The position numbers and the translations under genes were made by a program. Positions 7,669 through 15,641 of a stretch of 64,000 bases of DNA are shown in pieces; within the stretch, counting starts at the first letter, position 1, and each line of letters opens with the position of its first letter. Under the pieces are notes generated by a model. The model saw nothing but the letters and a program-made list of their open reading frames with translations, was not told the origin of the DNA and searched no databases. Source of the DNA: JACDAE01 sp034438015. GTDB taxonomy: Bacteria; Chloroflexota; Ktedonobacteria; Ktedonobacterales; Ktedonobacteraceae. The stretch covers positions 40,133 through 104,132 of the forward strand of contig DAOTTD010000185.1 in the NCBI GenBank assembly GCA_034438015.1, written 5' to 3'.

Positions 7669-8319
7669 ATGAAAGGTGAAAAGATATTTATTATGCAGAA
7701 TAAAGCATCGCGTGCCTATATAGCACTGCTCGCATCGTGCCTGAGTCTCGGCCTGGTACTCTTTGTCGCAGTCGGGACCGCCTCAGCCCATGCCAAAGTG
7801 ATCGACTCCACACCGAAGGCCGATTCGACCATCACGAAGGAGCCTGCCAGTATACAGGTCACGACGGCGGAGAACATGACTATCGACCCGAAGCAGACCA
7901 ATCTATTTGTTTATGGACCCAACGGTGAGCTTATCAGTCTAGGAAACGCCACCATTGATATCAACAACCCGATTCACATGTCCGTGAAGATCAAAACTGG
8001 TGCGGGCAATGGTATCTACATTGTACACTGGATCACCAAATCGGCGGACGATGGCGATCCAGATGAAGGCGCATTCGCGTTTACTGTCAATCCCAACGCG
8101 GTCCAGGCGCCAGCCAGCAAGCAGACCACCGCAACGAACACGACAGCGATCAGCAATAGCAGTTCTCCCATTGTGCCAGCGATCGTCGTCGGCGTGATCG
8201 CCCTGCTGGTCGGTCTGGGAGCAGGCATCGGCATCGGGCGCACACGTCCAGCCGCTGCACGCGTTGATAGCAGCGCAGAGGCGACGCCAGAGGGCAGGGA
8301 GACAACGCCCAGGCCGTAA
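7669..8319 (+). CDS. copC: CopC-domain copper resistance protein with C-terminal membrane anchor
   Basis: The 216-residue protein has a signal peptide (residues about 15-40) ending at SAHAKVIDSTPK. The mature N-terminal His directly after the Ala-Ser-Ala-like cleavage site is the Cu(II) ligand typical of CopC. The CopC/YobA beta-sandwich spans about 40-145, including the GIYIVHWITKSADDGDPDEGAF signature with a second His. A Thr/Ser-rich linker leads to a TM helix (about 170-192) and a short cytoplasmic tail. No CopD is fused or adjacent. ATG 7669 has AGGA upstream; ATG 7693 is an alternative. Confidence 0.88.
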   Translation: MKGEKIFIMQNKASRAYIALLASCLSLGLVLFVAVGTASAHAKVIDSTPKADSTITKEPASIQVTTAENMTIDPKQTNLFVYGPNGELISLGNATIDINNPIHMSVKIKTGAGNGIYIVHWITKSADDGDPDEGAFAFTVNPNAVQAPASKQTTATNTTAISNSSSPIVPAIVVGVIALLVGLGAGIGIGRTRPAAARVDSSAEATPEGRETTPRP

Positions 8320-8452
8320 ATCAGCTCACTTGCAAGACCTGCCGCATTTTCACTTGACCTCTTAGGATTTCGTGTATATACTTCCTTTCGGGGAGGCCGT
8401 AGAAGTCTTTGTTCCTTTACGACCCGTTTGAGGGTACTGCAACAATAATACT

Positions 8453-8839
8453 ATGCGTATACGACCATTCTTCTGGTGCCTGTTGGCCTTCGTGTGCGTG
8501 AGCGTGTTTCTTTTTGCGGCGACCAGCCGGGAGCATGCACCCGCTTTGCTGTGGGTGCATGTCGATCAAGAGAAGATCACGGCGGCCAGCCTGACGACAC
8601 TGGATCTGCATCTCACCGATCCGCAAGGTATCCCCATCGAGGAGGCGCACGTGCTGCCGAATGCGCGCATGACCAATATGGACATGCAGGCCAGCTACAG
8701 CACGGTGAGCGCGATAGGAAAAGGCCAATACAAGGTACAGTTGCGCCTGTACATGGCTGGTCCCTGGCTCATTACGCTGCGCGCAAATGCTGATGGCTTT
8801 CGTCCTCTAGAGCAGACGCTGCAAGTCAATGTCGTCTAG
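8453..8839 (+). CDS. YtkA/FixH-like secreted or membrane-anchored domain protein
   Basis: This 128-residue protein starts with a hydrophobic signal/anchor (residues 5-24). The rest is an Ig-like sandwich of the YtkA type: LDLHLTDPQGIPIEEAHV, then GKGQYKVQLRLYMAGPWLITLRA. A Met-rich motif, MTNMDM, in the middle is compatible with Cu(I) binding. Its position 130 bp downstream of copC supports an extracytoplasmic copper role, as in other YtkA-like proteins near copper or cytochrome oxidase genes. Confidence is good for the fold and moderate for the role. Confidence 0.75.
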   Translation: MRIRPFFWCLLAFVCVSVFLFAATSREHAPALLWVHVDQEKITAASLTTLDLHLTDPQGIPIEEAHVLPNARMTNMDMQASYSTVSAIGKGQYKVQLRLYMAGPWLITLRANADGFRPLEQTLQVNVV

Positions 8840-9418
8840 ATCGCAGATCTGCCCCGCGCTTTCCTTGCGAAAAAACACCATTCCGTGCCCGCCGATTTCG
8901 TCAAACGGAGCTCAAAGATTTGATACCACTCTATAGCTTGTGCGTCCTTGATAAAAGTGGAGCTTGAGCGTATAGTGGTAGTACGAAATAGAGAAAGCGC
9001 ATGCATATCAGGGAGAAAGTGAGCTCGTTTGCCATGAACCACTGCCGGAAGATCCGGCGTGGCTTGTAGATCACCATCGACCGAGACAACGCCTATTCCG
9101 TTGTCTCTCCGGTGCCACGATGGGCTGCATGACAACAGCCCGTTGGTAGCTGGCCCAACATTTTTACACAGCAAGGCCATTCGTTGCTGAAACCCATATG
9201 TTGTTGAACGTGCAAACCGGTGGCTCTCCGCTACCAGAGAGTGTCTTAGCATTGGTAGCATAGCAAAAGCGGTAGGATATCGCAAGAACGCACAAGAAAG
9301 GACAGCGAAGAGAGTGGATACATGGACGAGAGTGGCAGCGGCGATCGGAGTAGAGTACCGGGTCCGACTTTCATTCCTCCCCTGGCTGAAGCCGTAGGGC
9401 TTCCTGAAAGGAAACCGT
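8840..9418. other. 579-bp intergenic region with a cluster of hairpins
   Basis: No credible gene is seen here. Four inverted repeats lie within 130 bp: GCCGG/CCGGC (9044-9058), GAGACAACG/CGTTGTCTC (9083-9091 with 9099-9107), GGGCTG/CAGCCC (9122-9127 with 9136-9141), and GTTGG/CCAAC (9142-9146 with 9155-9159) followed by TTTTT at 9161-9165. This could be a structured RNA ending in a weak terminator, or an eroded mobile element. The two-component genes start at the downstream edge. Confidence 0.35.
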
Positions 9419-10534
9419 GTGAAAAGGATCGCCCATTTCTTTATCACGCTCTTGCAGCGTTGGCACCTCTCCCTCTTCGAAAAAGTTATCCTGGTGAACA
9501 GCCTGATGCTGGTCGGAGAGGCGCTGGCGGGACTATGGGTAACGAGCCACAATCTGGAGAGCCAGCACTACCTGATCGACACAAGTTTCATCATCCTGGC
9601 AACGCTGCTCACCCTGTTCACCAACATTCTGCTGCTACGTGTGAGCTTTCGTCCCCTCTTCGGTCTCCTCTCGACGATCCGCGAGATCAGCGCGGGCATG
9701 ACACAGGCCAGGGCGCCACAATCCCGCTCGGACAGCGAGGTCAACGAGCTTGCGGAAGCCTTCAATACGATGCTTGATCGCCTGGAAGATGCGCGCCGCC
9801 AACAGGCCACAGTGATTTTACAGGCGCAGGAAGACGAACGGCGGCGCATTGCACTTGAACTGCACGATGAAGCGGGCCAGAACCTTACCGCGTTATTAGT
9901 GCACACGGAACTTTTGCAGCAGAGCCTTGCGCAAGCAACTGGGGACAGAGATGGCACGTATCAGCGCCTGGAGTCGGGCCTGCAACAACTGGCAAAGCTG
10001 ACGCAGGACACGCTGGAAAACATTCGCGTCCTCGCGCAGCAACTGCGACCCAGCGTTCTCGACGATCTTGGGCTGCTGGCGGCGTTCCGCTGGCTGGTCG
10101 AAGATAGCGAGGAGCGTTTGCACCTGAACATCGAGTTGCATACCGATGGCATCACGAACGGGGCGCACAGTCTGCCGCCAGACTATGAAACGGCCCTCTT
10201 TCGCATCGCCCAGGAGAGTCTGACCAATATCGCCCGTCATGCCCAGACGCAGTACGCGACACTCTCTCTTATCCAGAGCCAGAAGCAGATCTGCCTGTTG
10301 ATTCAAGACAGAGGTTGCGGCTATGACGCGGCGCAACATCCCACCGGTTCAGGCGTTTTCGGCATGCGCGAACGAGTTGCACTTCTGCATGGTCAATTTA
10401 CCATCGACACACAGCCTGGACGCGGAACAACGGTGAAGGCGCTTCTGCCTCTTCCTGAAACAAGGGCGGAGCTTACAAAAGAGCCGGTACAGATGCAGAT
10501 CCAGGCGACGGAGAACTCTTATTATGGCAGCTGA
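9419..10534 (+). CDS. NarX/LiaS-type sensor histidine kinase (HisKA_3)
   Basis: The 371-residue kinase has two N-terminal TM helices (about 20-45 and 58-80) with a very short outside loop, a HAMP-like linker and coiled coil (80-145), a HisKA_3 dimerisation domain with ERRRIALELHDEAGQ (phosphorylated His in LHDE), and a HATPase domain (FRIAQESLTNIARHA; DRGCGYD; GVFGMRERV). The small input domain suggests sensing within the membrane. The GTG start follows AAAGGAAA. Its 3' end overlaps the response regulator by 11 bp, so the two are translationally coupled partners. The copper genes upstream are the only hint to the signal. Confidence 0.9.
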   Translation: MKRIAHFFITLLQRWHLSLFEKVILVNSLMLVGEALAGLWVTSHNLESQHYLIDTSFIILATLLTLFTNILLLRVSFRPLFGLLSTIREISAGMTQARAPQSRSDSEVNELAEAFNTMLDRLEDARRQQATVILQAQEDERRRIALELHDEAGQNLTALLVHTELLQQSLAQATGDRDGTYQRLESGLQQLAKLTQDTLENIRVLAQQLRPSVLDDLGLLAAFRWLVEDSEERLHLNIELHTDGITNGAHSLPPDYETALFRIAQESLTNIARHAQTQYATLSLIQSQKQICLLIQDRGCGYDAAQHPTGSGVFGMRERVALLHGQFTIDTQPGRGTTVKALLPLPETRAELTKEPVQMQIQATENSYYGS

Positions 10535-11228
10535 ATTCTCAGAGACAGAACCGATTCGCGTCTTATTGGCAGACGACCACGATATTTTGCGACAGGGTTT
10601 GAAGTTGCTGCTGGAGGCACAGCCCGATCTACGAGTCGTGGGCGAGGCGCGCACAGGCAAGGGAGCCCTGGAACAGGTTGCAGAGTCGCAGCCAGACATA
10701 GTTGTGCTGGATATCAGCATGCCCGATACGGATGGATTGGAGGCGTGCCAGCGGATACGCGGCCAGTATCCAGACACGCAGGTCCTCATACTGACGATGC
10801 ACGAGAGCGAGGAGTATTTCTTGCAAGCGCTACGCGTGGGAGCGGCGGGCTATCTCGTCAAAAAGGCGGCTCCTGCCGAGCTCTGTGCCGCCGTGCGCAC
10901 CGTAAAGCAAGGAGGGGCATTTCTCTACCCCGGGTTGGCGAAGGCGCTCATAAGGGCATATCTATCGCCACGAAACGAACCGCTATCGGGTACCGCGCCG
11001 GATGCGTCTGCTACAGGCGTACTGGACGTTTTAACGCCGCGTGAACTGGAGGTCTTAAAACTGGTAGCCGGCGGTCACACCAACCAGGAGATCGCGGACC
11101 GGCTGGTACTGAGCATCAAAACGGTGCAGGCGCACCGGGCCAATGTGATGGAGAAGCTGGGACTACACGATATCACCCATCTGGTTCGTTTTGCACTGCG
11201 TCACGGCTTGATTCAACCTGATAGCTGA
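10524..11228 (+). CDS. NarL/FixJ-family response regulator
   Basis: The 234-residue protein has a receiver domain at about 10-130 with acidic pocket ADDHD, phospho-acceptor Asp in IVVLDISMPD and Lys in YLVKKAAP, then a LuxR-type HTH at about 168-228 (LTPRELEVLKLVAGGHTNQEIA, SIKTVQAHRANVMEKL). It is phosphorylated by the overlapping kinase gene and acts as a DNA-binding dimer. Target genes are unknown. Confidence 0.93.
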   Translation: MAAEFSETEPIRVLLADDHDILRQGLKLLLEAQPDLRVVGEARTGKGALEQVAESQPDIVVLDISMPDTDGLEACQRIRGQYPDTQVLILTMHESEEYFLQALRVGAAGYLVKKAAPAELCAAVRTVKQGGAFLYPGLAKALIRAYLSPRNEPLSGTAPDASATGVLDVLTPRELEVLKLVAGGHTNQEIADRLVLSIKTVQAHRANVMEKLGLHDITHLVRFALRHGLIQPDS

Positions 11229-11291
11229 ACCGGATGATGAGAGACCTGCAGCGACGGCACGCGAGAGTATATAGCGAAATCAGGTAGCTTT

Positions 11292-11696
11292 TCAATTAAG
11301 GATATTAGGAAGAGATAGAGCGCACGGAGAGTGACGAATCTGGAGGATGCACGTTAGTATATAGAGAACGAAATACAACAAAGGAGAGCCAGCGAACTGA
11401 ACTCTCCTTTGTTGTCCCCCTAGAATAGGGACCCGTACGCTAAGAGCGTGGCACCTCCCCCAAGATGCCGCACCATAGCATATACCTGTTCCTGGAGACG
11501 CCCGCCGGGTTGTAGCCATCGAGCGTCTCTTTCCTGCTTCTCTCAGGATCACCAGGAAGGTGGCCCTGTCCACAGGCGTTACTTCCCGCCGAACAGGCGG
11601 TACGCGTCCCTTGCCATATGTTACCGTGAGAGCGTTGGACCCCCCCAGGACCACCGCCTCGCGTAACATTTCGTTCCCCACGCATATAATACCCAA
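11292..11696 (-). pseudogene. Possible decayed 3' end of a TnpB gene with its guide-RNA scaffold
   Basis: The minus-strand frame reads like the low-complexity C-terminal tails that TnpB genes have over their RNA scaffold (segments REAVVL, GKGRVPPVRRE, REAGKRRS), with no N-terminal domain. Downstream on that strand, ACGCT-AAG-AGCGT (11437-11449) and a G-rich stretch resemble the terminal hairpin of IS605 right ends. I see no RuvC motif, so only the last part would survive. This assignment rests on resemblance remembered from such tails and needs a homology search. Confidence 0.3.
11375..11415. terminator. Strong 14-bp stem-loop downstream of the two-component operon
   Basis: 11375-11388 pairs perfectly with 11402-11415 around a 13-nt loop. 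The T-rich arm (CTCTCCTTTGTTGT) could aid termination, but no separate T-run follows. It lies 147 bp after the response regulator stop. Confidence 0.5.
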
Positions 11697-11838
11697 TAGC
11701 CAGTAAGAAGAGGTTGACGACGCGTTGAGAAGTTATGGAGATTCATCCGAATACGGCGATCCAGGGTTAAGAAAACAACATTGAAGGAAAATCGCTGTCA
11801 GATACGCCCAGAACTGGCGAATTTTCCAGGAGTTGTTA

Positions 11839-12876
11839 TCATGGCAACAATGAAACCACCGTTACGCCCGCTATCACTCCCATCACGACATAATCCATGG
11901 TAGCGAACGTCGTTTCGTGGAGCAGGGTCTGGCGGCCCTCAACCTCATAGCCACGGGCCTCTAGCGCCACCGCCAGGTCCGCAGCGCGGCGCAACGAGCC
12001 CTGGACCAGTGGCACGAACAGCATCGAGAGGCTCTGGAAGCGTTCCCGCAGGGTGCCGGAGGTGAGATCGGCGCCGCGCGAGGACTGGGCTTTGTAGAGT
12101 TGCTCGGCCTCCTCCAGCACCGTCGGGATGAAGCGCAGGGCCAGCAGCGACATCAGCGCGAAATCATCGACGGGCAACTTTAAACGGCGCAGGGGTGCAA
12201 GCAGCATCGTCAGCCCCTCGATCAACGCGACCGGCGAGGTTGTCATGGTCAGCAGCATCGAGAAGATCAGGAGGGCAAACAGGACCAGGAAGCCGCTCAG
12301 CAAGGTCCACACGCCGCCATAGGTGATTACGTAGGGGCCGATGGAGAGGGCCTGCGCGCCCGGATTGGAGCCGATCAGCCAGAAGGTGACGCACGCCGCC
12401 ACGGTGAGCAGCAGCGAGGCAACCCTGAGCCAGCGAATGCTACGACGCCGCCAGAACGCACGTAGAGCCGGGACAGGCAAGAGCGACGACAGGAACAGTG
12501 CGGCGAAGATAGCGCCTCCGACGAGAAGCACGATACGCGCAAGACCATACGTCGTTATCAAGGGGCCGAGAGCAGTGAAGATCTTAGGGTCTTCAGCGGT
12601 CGCAGAGAGCAGCGGAATCGCGCTCAGGGCAAAAATGATGAGGATCAGCCAGGTCCGGCGCCATATCTCGCGCGGCGGGATGCGAGAGAGGGCGATGACT
12701 GAGCAGATGAGCGCAACGAGCACGATATAGGGCAGAAAGTGCCATTCGCGATGATTCGCAACGATCAACCACGGCACCAGCCAGACCAGGATCAGCAGCT
12801 TTGTCCTGGCCTGTAAGTTATGAAACAGGCTATTGCTGGGAAAGTAGGCCCCAACCGGAATATTTCTAAACAACAT
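11839..12876 (-). CDS. ecfT: ECF transporter transmembrane coupling protein EcfT
   Basis: The 345-residue integral membrane protein is of the CbiQ/EcfT family. Hydrophobic helices fill residues 20-230, and the cytoplasmic coupling region has the two Arg-containing motifs that dock on the ATPases (SSRGADLT and ALEARGYEVEG). The frame is open farther upstream, but that part overlaps the ATPase gene and is not membrane-like; ATG 12876 follows GGAAGAG and starts 16 bp after the preceding gene. It is last in the S-A1-A2-T operon. The protein is longer than typical EcfT (about 265 residues), with extra helices in the first half. Confidence 0.88.
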   Translation of the reverse strand: MLFRNIPVGAYFPSNSLFHNLQARTKLLILVWLVPWLIVANHREWHFLPYIVLVALICSVIALSRIPPREIWRRTWLILIIFALSAIPLLSATAEDPKIFTALGPLITTYGLARIVLLVGGAIFAALFLSSLLPVPALRAFWRRRSIRWLRVASLLLTVAACVTFWLIGSNPGAQALSIGPYVITYGGVWTLLSGFLVLFALLIFSMLLTMTTSPVALIEGLTMLLAPLRRLKLPVDDFALMSLLALRFIPTVLEEAEQLYKAQSSRGADLTSGTLRERFQSLSMLFVPLVQGSLRRAADLAVALEARGYEVEGRQTLLHETTFATMDYVVMGVIAGVTVVSLLP

Positions 12877-12892
12877 GCGTTTTGCTCTTCCA

Positions 12893-13783
12893 TCAGAATA
12901 GGCGTGGAATAGGCGCTTCGCTGCGCAGCCAGGCGAAGGCTTCATCCAGAGTGAAAATATCAAGAGGGACCGCGAGGCCCTGTTTCCGTAAGAGTGACAG
13001 CAGTTCGCTGAGCGGGGGAGCAGCCAGTCCCCATTCCCGCAAGCGCTCGCTCTCAGTATAGATGCTGCGTGGCGGCCCACGCATCACCAGGCGTCCATCG
13101 TACAGGACGAAAAGTTGGTCGGCCAGAGAGGCTACCTCGGTCATGTCGTGCGAGACCAGCACGATCGTCACGCCCTGTAAGCGTTGGGCGCGGCGCAGGT
13201 ACATGTAAAACTCGCTGCGCGCATCTGCGTCCAGGCCGACCGTCGGCTCGTCAAGAATGAGGGTCGTGGGGAGCATCGCCAGCACGCCAGCAAGAGCGAC
13301 GCGCCGCCGCTGTCCCCCACTGAGATCAAAGGGCGAGCGCGAACCAAACTCCCGATGGGGCAGGCCGACCGTCTCCAGGGCCATGTGTACGCGGGTGCGA
13401 ATCTCGCGGCGTCCCAGGCGCATGCGTTGGGGACCGAAGGCGACATCGGCAAAGACGGTGCGCTCGAAGAGCTGCGCCTCGGGAAACTGGAAGAGCATGC
13501 CCACACGCTGGCGCAGGACGCGTAGATCTGCTCCGCTCGTCCCTACATCGATGCCATCCACCAGCACGGTTCCTGCTGTGGGGCGCAACAGACCATTGAA
13601 ATGCTGTATCAGTGTGCTCTTGCCGGACCCTGTTACGCCGATAATGGCGGCGCAACTGCCCCGCGCGATCTCCAGGTTGACATCTTCCAGAGCAGCTCTA
13701 CCGATGGGACCGGAATGATAGGTATGCGATAGGTGACGAGTAATGATAATTGGTTCAATCAATGTGTAGCAGCTCCCTTGCAA
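12893..13783 (-). CDS. ecfA2: ECF transporter ATPase EcfA2
   Basis: The ABC ATPase has Walker A GVTGSGKST, Q-loop FQFPEAQLF, signature LSGGQRRRVALAG, Walker B TLILDEPTVGLD and switch His in VSHD. It pairs with EcfA1 to drive vitamin or metal uptake. The ATG at 13783 would overlap ecfA1 by 29 bp; a TTG at 13762 (LIEPIIITRHLSH) is better placed after AGGGAG, so the true protein may be 289 residues. The C-terminal 70 residues form the EcfA2-type extension. Confidence 0.92.
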   Translation of the reverse strand: MQGSCYTLIEPIIITRHLSHTYHSGPIGRAALEDVNLEIARGSCAAIIGVTGSGKSTLIQHFNGLLRPTAGTVLVDGIDVGTSGADLRVLRQRVGMLFQFPEAQLFERTVFADVAFGPQRMRLGRREIRTRVHMALETVGLPHREFGSRSPFDLSGGQRRRVALAGVLAMLPTTLILDEPTVGLDADARSEFYMYLRRAQRLQGVTIVLVSHDMTEVASLADQLFVLYDGRLVMRGPPRSIYTESERLREWGLAAPPLSELLSLLRKQGLAVPLDIFTLDEAFAWLRSEAPIPRLF

Positions 13784-14612
13784 TAGCTTCTATAGTTACC
13801 GCATCCTGCGCGATAGGAAGTCCTTCAGCGCGTAAGCGAGCGGCCAATGCGATAGGTTCGGGGATCGCCAGTTTTAGAGCGCTCATCAGCTCAAGGTCGG
13901 CGAAGACCTCGGCAGGGGAACCTTCGAGAACGCAGCGCCCGCGCTCCATCACAACAACGCGATGGGCCAGCGCAGCCTCCTCCAATAGATGCGTCACCTG
14001 GATGATCGTCAGCCCATACTCCCGGTTGAGCTGGTGCAGGAGGGTAGTGATATCCTGGCGCGAGAGGGGATCGAGCATCGAAGTCGCCTCGTCAGCGATG
14101 ATGCAGTGGGGGCGCAGAGCCAGCACACCGGCAATCGCCACGCGCTGTCGCTGGCCACCAGAAAGCCTGTGCGGCGGCTGCTGGCGGAGATGCGCGATGC
14201 CCACTGCCTCCAGCGCCGTCGAGACTCGTTCGCGAATGAGCGAGGCGGGAAGGCCACGTATGGTCAGTGCCCAGGCCACATCGTCCTCCACGATGGTCGC
14301 AATGATCTGGTTATCTGGATTCTGGAAGATGATACCTACATCATCACGAATTGTGCGCTGGAGCGCACGCTCCCTGGTATCCATGCCCGAGACCAGGACG
14401 TGCCCATTATCGGGGAGCAAGAGCGCGTTACAGTGACGAGCAAGCGTCGATTTGCCGCTACCGTTATGGCCCAGCACGGCAACGTACTCGCCCTGTTGTA
14501 TCTGCAAACTCAGATGGTCGAGGGCAAGGATGGACCGTTCATCCTGGACTTTCTTCTGCGCAGGATAGGTGTAACTGATTTCCTGTATATCGATGAGTGG
14601 TTGTGAACTCAT
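13755..14612 (-). CDS. ecfA1: ECF transporter ATPase EcfA1
   Basis: The 285-residue ATPase carries Walker A GHNGSGKST, Q-loop FQNPDNQI, signature LSGGQRQRVAIAG and Walker B CIIADEATSMLD. It forms a heterodimer with EcfA2. Its start overlaps the S-component gene by 4 bp and its end overlaps ecfA2, so the operon is tightly coupled. Confidence 0.93.
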   Translation of the reverse strand: MSSQPLIDIQEISYTYPAQKKVQDERSILALDHLSLQIQQGEYVAVLGHNGSGKSTLARHCNALLLPDNGHVLVSGMDTRERALQRTIRDDVGIIFQNPDNQIIATIVEDDVAWALTIRGLPASLIRERVSTALEAVGIAHLRQQPPHRLSGGQRQRVAIAGVLALRPHCIIADEATSMLDPLSRQDITTLLHQLNREYGLTIIQVTHLLEEAALAHRVVVMERGRCVLEGSPAEVFADLELMSALKLAIPEPIALAARLRAEGLPIAQDAVTIEAIARELLHID

Positions 14613-15361
14613 GCGCTGACACTCCTTCGTTTGATTATACCGCGTCTGACGGCAAACTTAACGGAGCGTCGTCTCGCGCGGCGCAGCAATCTGCCGATGC
14701 GACCACCGGGGAATGGCCGCACATCGTAGCCGAGGAGGCGCACAAAAACGTTCGTCATACCGTAGATCATAAAGACCACAGGACAGAGAGATAGCCAGAT
14801 CAAAACAAAGTATGACAGCCACCAGTATGTAAAGGCTGCGTTCACAAAAGGCGAGAGCGCTGGATAGAAGGAGGTCTTCCACCAGACACCCAGCCCGATG
14901 TGCGCGGTCAGTATATCCATAAAGGCGATCGCGGCTTTGTAGGCTGCATGGAGCGCATCGACGACCGTTGTCAACGGTATGCCAAAAACCAGGGAGGTGA
15001 GCAGTAATATTCCGTACAGAGCCAGCGTGCCGCCGGTAGCGCCAAGCAGGAGCATGGGCAAGAAGCGCACACGATATTTCATCACCATACCCAGGAAGAG
15101 ACCGCCCATGCATTGGATGAGCATCAGGAGGATGGAATGCGACCCCACTATGACCGTGACGACGAAGAGGGCAACGCAGAAGCCCATCAATCCCACGTAG
15201 AGTCCGCGCCGCAGAACCAGGACCGTGAAGACGATGAAGATGAGCACGCGAAAGAGGTCTCCGGCGATCGGCAGGTAGATAGATAGCAATTGAAAGATAA
15301 CGGCGATATCTGCCAGGAGCGCGCCCTCAGCTATCTCCAATGCATTGAGCCTGCGAAACAT
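14609..15361 (-). CDS. Membrane protein, probable ECF substrate-binding (S) component, DUF2232/YybS-like
   Basis: This 250-residue protein has six or more hydrophobic segments between residues 15 and 205 and a strongly basic tail (GRIGRLLRRARRR). Its place as first gene of a four-gene operon with ecfA1, ecfA2 and ecfT argues that it is the S component. The sequence is not a recognisable NikM/CbiM, BioY, ThiT, RibU or FolT: it lacks the N-terminal His motif of nickel/cobalt components. The substrate therefore remains unknown. Nickel would fit the hydrogenase in this window but is not supported by the sequence. Confidence 0.65.
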   Translation of the reverse strand: MFRRLNALEIAEGALLADIAVIFQLLSIYLPIAGDLFRVLIFIVFTVLVLRRGLYVGLMGFCVALFVVTVIVGSHSILLMLIQCMGGLFLGMVMKYRVRFLPMLLLGATGGTLALYGILLLTSLVFGIPLTTVVDALHAAYKAAIAFMDILTAHIGLGVWWKTSFYPALSPFVNAAFTYWWLSYFVLIWLSLCPVVFMIYGMTNVFVRLLGYDVRPFPGGRIGRLLRRARRRSVKFAVRRGIIKRRSVSA

Positions 15362-15552
15362 TTTTTTCCTTCATTCCCCTTCATAAGAATAGTAAATTTC
15401 GATTAGTAAACGTCGATACATAAATTTTTCTAGCTGCATTGTAGTGTTTTTTGAGCAAAGGAGCAAGCCCCCGTGTGCAATGTCCTGCCTTACGAGAGCA
15501 TTACAGTCTGTTCAGATCCTCGAAAGACGCCCCCACTATCTCTACTAACGTA

Positions 15553-15582
15553 TTGCCAATGCGCGTCGCAACATGATATAGT
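15553..15582 (+). promoter_or_regulatory. Promoter of the helicase gene (extended -10)
   Basis: TTGCCA (15553-15558) and TATAGT (15577-15582) are 18 bp apart, with TG one base before the -10 (TGATATAGT). The helicase ATG is 60 bp downstream. Confidence 0.5.
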
Positions 15583-15641
15583 ACGACCCCGTGAGACACG
15601 AAACATCCTCATCTTGTAAATAAGTGGAAAGATAGGAATCA

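Noticed and set aside
8836..9552. 238-codon minus-strand open frame across the hairpin region
   Set aside because: No recognisable domain, atypical composition (Arg/Ser/Phe-rich), and its N-terminal third overlaps the start of a well-supported histidine kinase gene.
12877..13080. N-terminal extension of EcfT
   Set aside because: The 68 extra residues are not membrane-like and lie wholly over ecfA2 coding sequence; ATG 12876 with GGAAGAG fits better.
14609..15361. Nickel-specific S component (NikM) feeding the hydrogenase
   Set aside because: The N-terminal metal-binding His motif of NikM/CbiM is not present, so the link is only positional.
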